A DNA stretch of 64,000 nt from an alpha proteobacterium IMCC14465 (GTDB lineage Bacteria; Pseudomonadota; Alphaproteobacteria; RS24): positions 744,001 to 808,000 of the forward strand of contig ALYF01000003.1 in NCBI GenBank assembly GCA_000293845.2, read 5' to 3'. Positions 52,383 to 59,447 of this stretch are shown one piece after another (the stretch's first letter is position 1; each line of letters begins with the position of its first letter). Position numbers and translations under genes: made by a program. The notes beneath the pieces were generated by a model. The model saw only the letters and a list, made by a program, of their open reading frames with translations, was not told the DNA's origin and made no database searches.

Positions 52383-53912
52383 ATGCAGTTATCACAGTCT
52401 TTGCGTCTAAAGCAAAAGCAGTCAATGGTAATGACACCGCGTTTGCAACAGGCCATCCGTATGTTGCAAATGAACAATCTTGATTTGCAGACCTATCTTG
52501 AAACTGAGGCTCTTGAAAATCCATTTATGGAAGTTCAACAAGCCGATACCGATAATGACAGAATGCCATCCATGTCAGAGGGTGCGGATACCGAAATTCT
52601 TGGTGCCGCCGCATCAGACACCGGCCTGGACAGAGCTATGCAGGATGGGACGGCTCTCGTCGAAGATAAAACACCGGCGACAGCTGAGAATGTTCAAGAA
52701 ACCAATCAGTATGAAAGCGCCGAGTTTGATTTCGAATCCCGCCTTAAGTCGCAAATGAGTACCATGTCGCAAGCTGCAGAAAATGATTGGGATATGATTT
52801 CCACGCGAATATCCGAGCGGGCCATTTCTCTTATGGCGCATGTTGAGAAGCAAATTGAGCTTTCTCAGATGTCAGAGACACAAAAAATTCTGGCTTATGT
52901 GCTGGCCAGCCATCTTGAGCCAAGCGGATGGCTTGGAAAGTCTTTAGAAGATATTGCTGATGAAAAAGGCTTGGATATTGGGGAATTAACACCAATTTTG
53001 CAGAGTCTTCAGTCTTTGGAGCCAACGGGAATTTTTGCCCGTGACCTAAAAGAATGCTTACGTTTACAAGCACTTGAACAGCAAGCTATCACGCCACAAT
53101 TTGAGGTTTTCCTTAATCATCTTGAATTGCTGGCGATTGGTAAGTTGGATGTTCTGCAGCGCAAATGTAAATGTTCACAAGCCGATTTGCGTCAGATGCT
53201 TGATTTGGTTCGCAGTTTTGACCCCAAACCGGGCATGAAATTTGACGATAGTAATGAGATTATCCATGCGCCGGATTTGGTGGTCTTCAAAAAAGACGGT
53301 AACTGGGTGGTTGATCTTAATCGCTCAACTTTGCCTGGCATTGTTATTGACGAAAAATATGCCGAGGAACTTAATCGTAAGATTAAAGAAAAAGAAGCGC
53401 GTGAATTTAGTGCCAATGCGCTTTCTTCGGCGCGGTGGCTGAAGCGGGCGATGGAGCAACGTAATAACACCACATTGATTATCAGCGCCGAGATTATCAA
53501 ACAGCAAACCGCTTTTCTGGACAAAGGCCCAACACATTTAAAGCCGCTACTTCTGCGCGATGTGGCTAAAGCGGTCAGCATGCATGAAAGCACGGTCAGC
53601 CGCGTGACGTCCGGGATTATGATTGAAACGCCGTTGGGGTGTTTCCCGTTGAAATCATTTTTCAGCGTGTCGCTAAGCAGCCAGTCAGACTCGACTGAAA
53701 ACGCGTCGGCGGCGGCAGTAAGAAATAAAATTCAGGAGTTGATTAATCGTGAGTCGCCGTCTGACCCGCTGAGTGACGATGCCATTGCTGAGATTATCAG
53801 CAAGCAAGGCATTACTCTGGCGCGTCGTACCGTGGCTAAATATCGTCAACTTTTGAAAATTCCATCTTCTACAGAACGCAGAAGACGCGCAAAGATTTCA
53901 AATCTGGGCTGA
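52383..53912 (+). CDS. rpoN: RNA polymerase sigma-54 factor RpoN
   Basis: 509 residues from the ATG at 52383, preceded by GGGGAAAG. All regions are present: the Gln/Leu-rich activator-interacting N-terminus (SLRLKQKQSMVMTPRLQQAI, then NPFMEVQ), an acidic linker, the core-binding domain (SLEPTGIFARDLKECLRLQA), the HTH region (RDVAKAVSMHESTVSRVTSG) and the RpoN box ARRTVAKYRQ near residue 485. In most proteobacteria rpoN lies between lptB and hpf/ptsN; here its neighbours are motility genes and tiny sigma-54-controlled genes. It may be a dedicated flagellar copy. Confidence 0.97.
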   Translation: MQLSQSLRLKQKQSMVMTPRLQQAIRMLQMNNLDLQTYLETEALENPFMEVQQADTDNDRMPSMSEGADTEILGAAASDTGLDRAMQDGTALVEDKTPATAENVQETNQYESAEFDFESRLKSQMSTMSQAAENDWDMISTRISERAISLMAHVEKQIELSQMSETQKILAYVLASHLEPSGWLGKSLEDIADEKGLDIGELTPILQSLQSLEPTGIFARDLKECLRLQALEQQAITPQFEVFLNHLELLAIGKLDVLQRKCKCSQADLRQMLDLVRSFDPKPGMKFDDSNEIIHAPDLVVFKKDGNWVVDLNRSTLPGIVIDEKYAEELNRKIKEKEAREFSANALSSARWLKRAMEQRNNTTLIISAEIIKQQTAFLDKGPTHLKPLLLRDVAKAVSMHESTVSRVTSGIMIETPLGCFPLKSFFSVSLSSQSDSTENASAAAVRNKIQELINRESPSDPLSDDAIAEIISKQGITLARRTVAKYRQLLKIPSSTERRRRAKISNLG

Positions 53913-53999
53913 TTTATTCGTTTATTTTGAGTCAGCATTTGTACCCTTCACAAGGTACAATGTCTTATCTGTTATCAGCAGGGGATGAACCTGCTTAGC

Positions 54000-54176
54000 C
54001 TATTTACTCGGGTTGGACAGTTTTTCCGCCATTGGAAAATCAGCAACAATGCCGCCATCAACGTTTTTAAACGGGACGAGCATGCTGCCTTCTGCTTCGT
54101 CAATATCATTATAATATGTGACTTGCAGAACGAACTTTTCGGTGAAAGCTGTTTCGGTTTTCAGTTTCGTATCCAT
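54000..54176 (-). CDS. 58-aa protein with strong RBS and sigma-54 promoter
   Basis: An open frame of 58 residues on the minus strand, MDTKLKTETAFTEKFVLQVT through MAEKLSNPSK, below usual ORF-size limits. It has a very good ribosome site (CTGGAGG about seven bases before the ATG) and a sigma-54-like promoter 35 bases before the start, the same distance as at fliD. No signal or membrane helix; mixed charge, one Tyr-Tyr pair. A hairpin (AGCAGG/CCTGCT, 53977-53995) follows the stop. I do not recognise the family. The regulatory signals make it a credible gene of the motility regulon. Confidence 0.65.
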   Translation of the reverse strand: MDTKLKTETAFTEKFVLQVTYYNDIDEAEGSMLVPFKNVDGGIVADFPMAEKLSNPSK

Positions 54177-54210
54177 GGTTTTTCCTCCAGGTAATAACTA
54201 CTTGGAATGT

Positions 54211-54225
54211 GCATTTTTTATGCCA
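54211..54225 (-). promoter_or_regulatory. Sigma-54-like promoter for 58-aa gene
   Basis: Minus strand TGGC-N7-ATGC: GG and GC with ten bases between, one mismatch in the -12 box (ATGC for TTGC). It lies 35 bases before the ATG at 54176. Confidence 0.6.
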
Positions 54226-54235
54226 AATGGATGTC

Positions 54236-55057
54236 TTAAGTGCTTGCAATAAAGTAAGGATTATCAAGGCCGCGCGCCAGCTTTCCATAGCCGAGTATTG
54301 TGCCATCAATATCGTGAACCACACCGCCTGCCGCGCATAAAAGCGCATGTGCCGCGGCAGTATCCCACTCCATTGTGCGGCCGTGACGCGGGTAAATATC
54401 CGCTTCGCCAGTCGCAAGCAAACAAAACTTCAAAGACGAGCCGGCGGAGACGATTTCTTTTACGGAAAGTTCCTTTAAAAAAGCTTCGGTTTCTGGCGAG
54501 AGATGTGACCTGCTGGCGACAACCACTAGCCCGTCATCTGGCTTTTGACGCACTTGAATTTGCTTGGCGGCGGATAGCTTTGTGTGAAGGGCTGTCTCTT
54601 GATTAATAATAGGGTCATCGGGCGCGATATCTGTCTCGAAAGCCTTACCGTCCAGCGTAAAAAACAAGCGATTTAAGGCCGGTGCGTAGACAATGCCGCA
54701 AACGGGTGCCGTCTTATTGATAAAGCCGATATTTACCGTGAAATCCGTGCGTTTATTGATGAATTCCTTTGTGCCATCCAAAGGATCCAGCAGGAAGAAT
54801 TTATCTTCAATTTTGTCGGGGAGGCCGTTTTCCGAGCTTTCCTCGCCAATAATTTGAACGGTTGAAAACTGTGCCTCGATACCCTGAATGATAATCTCTT
54901 CACCTTCACGGTCTGCAATGGTGACGGGCGAGTCGTTTTCTTTTGTCTCTACCTCAATATCCTGATGGAAATAGACCATGGCATTCTTTCCGGCTTTCAA
55001 GGCCAGAGAGCAGAGGAAATAGATGTGGTCAGGGTTGGATGGGTTAAATTCGGGCAT
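54236..55057 (-). CDS. cysQ: 3'(2'),5'-bisphosphate nucleotidase CysQ
   Basis: 273 residues from the ATG at 55057, chosen for the AGGGA ribosome site six bases upstream; an ATG five codons earlier is also in frame. It is an inositol-monophosphatase-family enzyme removing 3'-phosphoadenosine 5'-phosphate from sulfate assimilation. Motifs DSPVTIADREGEEIIIQGI, IIGEESSENG, the metal-binding LLDPLDGTKEFINKR, and MEWDTAAAHALLCAAGG are family hallmarks. It marks the end of the motility island on this side. Confidence 0.92.
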   Translation of the reverse strand: MPEFNPSNPDHIYFLCSLALKAGKNAMVYFHQDIEVETKENDSPVTIADREGEEIIIQGIEAQFSTVQIIGEESSENGLPDKIEDKFFLLDPLDGTKEFINKRTDFTVNIGFINKTAPVCGIVYAPALNRLFFTLDGKAFETDIAPDDPIINQETALHTKLSAAKQIQVRQKPDDGLVVVASRSHLSPETEAFLKELSVKEIVSAGSSLKFCLLATGEADIYPRHGRTMEWDTAAAHALLCAAGGVVHDIDGTILGYGKLARGLDNPYFIAST

Positions 55058-55148
55058 GAATGTCCCTAACATATTTTTTAAACGTCACAAAGACCTACAA
55101 GTCCCAAATAATAGCGAGGATGATAATAGCGTGATAATAGCGAAGACG

Positions 55149-55832
55149 TTATGCCGCCTCATCGTCTCTGAGTGCGTAACCCCGACCCCAAACTGTTTCA
55201 ATGCAATGACGGCCTTTATTATATTCAGCCAGCTTCTTGCGTAATGTGCAAATAAAGACATCAATAATCTTGATTTCCGGTTTGTCATTGCTGCCATATA
55301 GATGGTTCATCAATGTGGATTTCTCAACCGGTCTGCCCTGACGCATGGCCAGCAGCTCAAGAATTTCAAATTCTTTGCGTGTCAGCGTAACAGGCTTGTT
55401 ATCTGCCAGTAATTGCTTGTTACGAATATCAATTTGTAAGTCCCCGATTTGAACAACATAGCTGTTCAGCCCTTCGCTTCGGCGTAATAGCGCGTGTAAC
55501 CGCGCCAGTAATTCATCACGGTGAAAGGGCTTAATCATAAAATCATCTGCCCCGAGGTCGAGAGCGGCGAGCTTGTCTTCTAATTGTGTGCGTGCAGACA
55601 GAACCAAAATTGGCACATTATTAGAGGCGTTTCTAAGCGCTTTGGTGATGTCATTCCCGGCCATATCCGGCAAGCCCATATCCAGAATAATGACATTATG
55701 GCTTTCCATTTCAGCAAGGCTTAGACCTTCTTCACCCGTCAGCGCATGATCGACTTCATGTCCGGCTTCTTCGATAATTTCTTGGATACGTTCTGCTAAA
55801 AGTGCATCATCTTCAATTATTAATATACGCAT
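55149..55832 (-). CDS. ctrA: Response regulator CtrA
   Basis: 227 residues, OmpR family. Receiver domain: MRILIIEDDALLAERIQEII, phospho-acceptor Asp51 in NVIILDMGLPDM, and DFMIKPFHRDELLARLHALL. The winged-helix part contains LTRKEFEILELLAMRQGRPV and NHLYGSNDKPEIKIIDVFIC, then TVWGRGYALR, nearly identical to Caulobacter CtrA. CtrA governs cell cycle and motility genes in alphaproteobacteria. It stands alone between cysQ and mnmA, so its regulon probably extends beyond this window. A 12-base palindrome lies just upstream. Confidence 0.93.
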   Translation of the reverse strand: MRILIIEDDALLAERIQEIIEEAGHEVDHALTGEEGLSLAEMESHNVIILDMGLPDMAGNDITKALRNASNNVPILVLSARTQLEDKLAALDLGADDFMIKPFHRDELLARLHALLRRSEGLNSYVVQIGDLQIDIRNKQLLADNKPVTLTRKEFEILELLAMRQGRPVEKSTLMNHLYGSNDKPEIKIIDVFICTLRKKLAEYNKGRHCIETVWGRGYALRDDEAA

Positions 55833-55845
55833 GTTTTACTCCGCT

Positions 55846-55857
55846 ATTGACGTCAAT
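55846..55857. promoter_or_regulatory. Perfect 12-base palindrome upstream of ctrA
   Basis: ATTGACGTCAAT is perfectly self-complementary and lies 14 bases before the ctrA start codon, a suitable operator position. I cannot name the protein that would bind it. Confidence 0.4.
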
Positions 55858-56029
55858 TTCTAACAAGACTATTTGATGCAAGATGTCATTCACCTGCAAA
55901 ACAATATATTGTGAGTTTATGTGAACACCCGTTGAAGCATTTGTGATGGGCTTTAAATTGGGCTTATAAAGGCTCTATAAAAGGTTAAGTCATTAGCCAT
56001 AGGCAATTGAAAGAGACTTATTGGATATT

Positions 56030-57253
56030 ATGTCTGAGGTGCCAGAAAAATTTGAAAAATCAGTAACATCAGCAACGTCAGGTCGTGCCGATTTGGCGCA
56101 TTTGGCGCATTTGCCTGATATTGATTTGGGGCTGGCCACAGATGACGCCTCTAAAGCGGCGCGTGCCAATCAGCGGGTTGTGGTGGCTATGTCAGGCGGT
56201 GTGGACAGCTCGGTTGCGGCGGCGCTGGTAAAGCGTGCCGGTTATGACACAATCGGCATCACGCTCCAGCTTTATGATCATGGCGAAGCGGTGAAACGTA
56301 AAGGCGCGTGTTGTGCGGGGCAGGATATTCATGATGCGCGCAATGTCGCCGCGTCGCTCGATATGCCGCATTACGTTCTCGATTATGAAAGCCTATTTCG
56401 CGAAAGTGTGATTGATAATTTTGCTGATACTTATTTGTCCGGGCATACGCCCATTCCCTGTGTGCGCTGTAATGAGACAGTGAAGTTCAAGGATTTACTA
56501 ACCACAGCAAAAGATTTGGGCGCCCAGGCCTTGGTCACAGGACATTATATCGAAACTTGTTACGCGGACGGGCAATGGGAAATGCGCCGTCCGGTCGATG
56601 AAACGCGTGACCAGTCATATTTTTTGTTTTCCACCACAGCTGAGCAATTATCATTTTTGCGGTTTCCCTTGGCACATCTCAACAAGGATGAAATCAGAGA
56701 ATTTGCCGCAAAGCTCGGCTTACCGGTTGCCGATAAGCCGGATAGTCAGGATATTTGTTTTGTGCCAAATGGTGATTACGCCTCAGTCATCGAGCGCCTT
56801 AGACCTGACTGCAGCCTGCCCGGTGAGATTATCGATTTAGAAGGCAATGTGCTGGGCCAACATCAGGGCGTTTTGCATTATACGGTTGGACAACGGCGCG
56901 GTCTTGGTGTTGCGATGGGTGAGCCGCTTTATGTCGTGCGTATTGATGCAGAAAGGCGGCAGGTTATTGTTGGGCCGCGTGAAGCCTTAGCGCGCCGCAC
57001 GATTATGCTAGATGATGTCAATTGGCTGGGTCAGGACGCGCAAGCTGATAGCCTCGACGTTAAAGTCAAAATCCGGTCTACTGGTTCTCCTGTGCGTGCC
57101 AATCTCAAATTACTCGAAGGTCAGTGCGCCGAAGTTTTTCTGGATGAACCGGAGGAGGGCGTTTCCCCCGGTCAGGCCTGCGTTTTTTATGGCGATGAAG
57201 AGGGCGCTGGTGCGCGTGTTCTTGGGGGTGGATGGATTACATCTGCGCGATAA
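56030..57253 (+). CDS. mnmA: tRNA-specific 2-thiouridylase MnmA
   Basis: 407 residues from the ATG at 56030; a TTG three codons earlier is in frame. MnmA thiolates U34 in the tRNAs for Lys, Glu and Gln. [20 protein letters not shown] holds the PP-loop; [16 protein letters not shown] and [18 protein letters not shown] carry the cysteines used in sulfur transfer; [11 protein letters not shown]-type sequence ([20 protein letters not shown]) follows. The first 45 residues before the PP-loop, including LAHLAHL, are an extension not needed for the fold. Its stop lies within a 21-base tandem repeat. Confidence 0.95.
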   Translation: MSEVPEKFEKSVTSATSGRADLAHLAHLPDIDLGLATDDASKAARANQRVVVAMSGGVDSSVAAALVKRAGYDTIGITLQLYDHGEAVKRKGACCAGQDIHDARNVAASLDMPHYVLDYESLFRESVIDNFADTYLSGHTPIPCVRCNETVKFKDLLTTAKDLGAQALVTGHYIETCYADGQWEMRRPVDETRDQSYFLFSTTAEQLSFLRFPLAHLNKDEIREFAAKLGLPVADKPDSQDICFVPNGDYASVIERLRPDCSLPGEIIDLEGNVLGQHQGVLHYTVGQRRGLGVAMGEPLYVVRIDAERRQVIVGPREALARRTIMLDDVNWLGQDAQADSLDVKVKIRSTGSPVRANLKLLEGQCAEVFLDEPEEGVSPGQACVFYGDEEGAGARVLGGGWITSAR

Positions 57254-57298
57254 CGCTTCACATCTGCGCGATAACGCTTCACATGCGAGATAATGCTT
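57239..57298. repeat. 21-base tandem repeat at mnmA 3' end
   Basis: ACATCTGCGCGATAACGCTT plus C occurs at 57239-57259 and 57260-57280, with a third degenerate copy at 57281-57298. The mnmA stop codon (57251-57253) is inside the first copy, so the array extends past the gene. It may have arisen by slippage. Confidence 0.85.
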
Positions 57299-57435
57299 GT
57301 GGTGTCCGATAAGTTGTACGCATCAATCTGAATTCATCGTTAAAGAATACCATAGTTTAATACTATTAATTTGCGCCGTAGGGACCGCGTAGCTATAAAT
57401 ATCCAATAGAAGATAAATAATAGCAGTAAATAATA

Positions 57436-58674
57436 ATGTTAAAAATATTGAGCCTCTCGTCACGGACTGTTCTGAGTTTAGTGTTAGTCCTCCTTTTGGT
57501 GCGCTGGGTAGCTGTTTATTTTTCTCCATTCCCAATCAATGTTGATGAAGCGCAGTACTGGCTGTGGGGTCAGCGTTTTGATTTCGGGTATTATTCTAAG
57601 CCTCCTTTAATTGCATGGATTATGGGGGCGAGCGATTTTATATTCGGCCAGCATAGCTGGGCCGTTCGTCTTCCTGCTGCTGCCTTTCATGTTGCTACCA
57701 GTTTGGTATTAGGCAAGATTGCCTATCTGCTTTATGGCGAGAGGGCAGGCTATTTGGCTGTGCTCATCTGGTTGTTTTTGCCTGCAGTCACTTTGGGCAG
57801 TTTTATTTTTTCGACGGACACGCCCTTAATATTATTTTGGTCATTGGGACTTTATTATTTTGTTCTTTGGGTTAAGCCGACTTTAGATAATCCAGACAAG
57901 CAAGATAATCAGGGGCTTTCTGGCAACACGCTTATTTTCATAAGCGGGATATGTTTGGGCATGGGCATGCTGGCGAAATATGCTGCGGTTTATTTTATTG
58001 CTAGCGTGCTGATAGCTCTGATTTTTATTGCACAAGTTTCTGTGAAAAAATCTTTAAAGCCCGTATTTCTTTTTCTTTTCGGCTTTCTCATTTTTGCATC
58101 GCCTAATCTAATCTGGAATGCCACTAACGGTTTTATCTCCATTAAACATCTTGGTGAAAATGCTAATTTGGGTGCGCCGAATTATCAATTTTTTAAGCTC
58201 ATTGAATTTTGGCTTGGGCAAGTAGGTATTTTAGGCCCTCTATTTTTTATTCTGGTGATTTTTGCAATGCGGAGTTCTATTGCTTATCGAGGTTTACTGG
58301 TCACCTTTGCAATACCTGTGCTTGCAGTTATCTCGGTTCAGGCATTTATGAAAGAGGCCAATGCGAATTGGGCGGTGGTTTCTTATCCGTCTCTTGTGGT
58401 TCTGGTAAGTGGTTTTTTGGTGCAAGCGGGGCGTGGGTGGCAAAAATTTGGCTTTGCCGCGCAACTGTTCAATATTGTTATTTCTTTAGGTTTTATTTTT
58501 ATTCTTTTCTTTGACTCTTTAGGGGGGCTTTTACCCAAACACGGCCCTCACAATCGCCTTCATGGATGGGACGGAGTCGTTCAGGATATTCGTGATGTGC
58601 GACAGAGTCATGGTATCAAAACTGTAATGGTGCAAAATCGGCTCTCATCGGCCTTACTGAAATGGTATTTGTAA
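57436..58674 (+). CDS. GT39-family membrane glycosyltransferase (interrupted at C-terminus)
   Basis: 412 residues before an in-frame TAA. It is a multi-pass membrane protein of the PMT/ArnT type (GT39), which transfers sugars from polyprenyl phosphate carriers. INVDEAQYWLWGQRFDFGYY near residue 35 with the catalytic Asp-Glu, then SKPPLIAWIMG and PLILFWSLGLYYFVL, are typical. After the stop, the same frame stays open for 79 codons with sensible protein sequence, so the gene once ran to 58914. The stop is either a real nonsense mutation or a sequencing error. No ribosome site is obvious at the ATG. Confidence 0.8.
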   Translation: MLKILSLSSRTVLSLVLVLLLVRWVAVYFSPFPINVDEAQYWLWGQRFDFGYYSKPPLIAWIMGASDFIFGQHSWAVRLPAAAFHVATSLVLGKIAYLLYGERAGYLAVLIWLFLPAVTLGSFIFSTDTPLILFWSLGLYYFVLWVKPTLDNPDKQDNQGLSGNTLIFISGICLGMGMLAKYAAVYFIASVLIALIFIAQVSVKKSLKPVFLFLFGFLIFASPNLIWNATNGFISIKHLGENANLGAPNYQFFKLIEFWLGQVGILGPLFFILVIFAMRSSIAYRGLLVTFAIPVLAVISVQAFMKEANANWAVVSYPSLVVLVSGFLVQAGRGWQKFGFAAQLFNIVISLGFIFILFFDSLGGLLPKHGPHNRLHGWDGVVQDIRDVRQSHGIKTVMVQNRLSSALLKWYL

Positions 58675-58914
58675 GATGATATTGCAGTTGAGGTGTTTGA
58701 TGTTAATCGGAGGCCTGATAATCATTACGAAATGGAATACCCTTTTACGGCTAAATCTTCATCCCCGGTCTTGGCGCTCAGTTTTGAAGAGTTGCCTGAC
58801 TTGCCAGATTTCTTAGACTGGGAAATGGTTATTTATATGCCGGAAACTTTCATTGGTGCCTATACGGAAAGACGTGTTTACTATTATATAGGGCAACGTC
58901 CCGAGGATAAATAA
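58675..58914 (+). pseudogene. Separated C-terminal part of the GT39 gene
   Basis: Same reading frame as the GT39 gene, starting with the codon after TAA (58672-58674): DDIAVEVFDVNRRPDNHYEM, then EYPF, ending YYYIGQRPEDK and TAA. The RPDNHYEMEYPF region fits the soluble C-terminal part of such enzymes. No good start codon or ribosome site lies in it, so it is best read as the tail of a disrupted gene. Confidence 0.72.
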
Positions 58915-58983
58915 CCGCCCAAAGCGCGCAAAACGCCGATTGCAAGACATGCAGATTTGGTTTATATCTCCATCGTTTTCTAG

Positions 58984-59060
58984 GGCGGAGTAGCTCAGCT
59001 GGTTAGAGCAGCGGAATCATAATCCGCGTGTCGGGAGTTCAAGTCTCTCCTCCGCTACCA
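58984..59060 (+). tRNA. tRNA-Met (anticodon CAT)
   Basis: 77 bases including CCA. Acceptor GGCGGAG (58984-58990) pairs with CTCCGCT before ACCA; D arm GCTCAGCTGGTTAGAGC; anticodon stem GCGGA/TCCGC with loop ATCATAA; T arm GGGAG-TTCAAGT-CTCCC type. CAT could be elongator Met or Ile2; the GGCGGAG acceptor matches alphaproteobacterial elongator Met. Its 3' end borders AT-rich accessory genes, so it is a likely integration site. Confidence 0.95.
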
Positions 59061-59422
59061 AACTTTCTTCACCAAAATCCCAAGTAAACCAACGCTTACA
59101 GCGGAACTCCGTTGTAAGGTCTAGTATATGTTTTTGACCCTTATTTGTCCATTTCTGAGTGACCAGTGTGACCAGAGAGTGACCAGTGTGATCTTTATTG
59201 GTTTTAGGGCGGCTAATTTTTAAAAACAATTGGGGCAATTATATTTATGGTTTCTTGCGCATGATGCGCATTGGATTTCCTTATAACTTCTTACATTGCT
59301 AAAAATGCGCATGGGTTCGAGGTGATTACAATTAGGGGTAAATAATCAAGTTACTTCAATAGGATATCAAAGAAACCATGTTTCCTAAGAATACTCATGC
59401 GCAAAGACGCATTTATGAATTA
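59061..59422. other. Intergenic region behind tRNA-Met with repeats, no gene seen
   Basis: 362 bases without a credible coding frame. It holds a 15-base direct repeat (59157-59191) and several copies of TGCGCA. An open frame antisense to the tRNA (59017-59238) is an artefact of tRNA sequence. Confidence 0.6.
59157..59191. repeat. 15-base direct repeat
   Basis: GAGTGACCAGTGTGA occurs at 59157-59171 and again at 59177-59191, 20 bases apart (two helical turns). Such spacing suits a protein-binding site, for example an integrase arm site, but no protein is identified. Confidence 0.65.
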
Positions 59423-59447
59423 CTAGAAGCCGTAGTTTTCATGCGCA
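59256..59447. repeat. Cluster of five TGCGCA motifs
   Basis: The palindromic hexamer TGCGCA occurs at 59256, 59265, 59306, 59398 and 59442, usually followed by T or preceded by A. About 0.05 would be expected by chance in this length. The last copy lies inside the end of the primase-helicase gene. The cluster could be binding sites for that replication protein. Confidence 0.5.

Noticed and set aside
53985-54194. 69-aa plus-strand frame after rpoN
   Set aside because: It is antisense to the 58-aa gene, which has the better ribosome site and promoter.
59017-59238. 73-aa minus-strand frame overlapping the tRNA-Met
   Set aside because: Its start is antisense to the tRNA; such frames are a known annotation artefact, with no family and no ribosome site.
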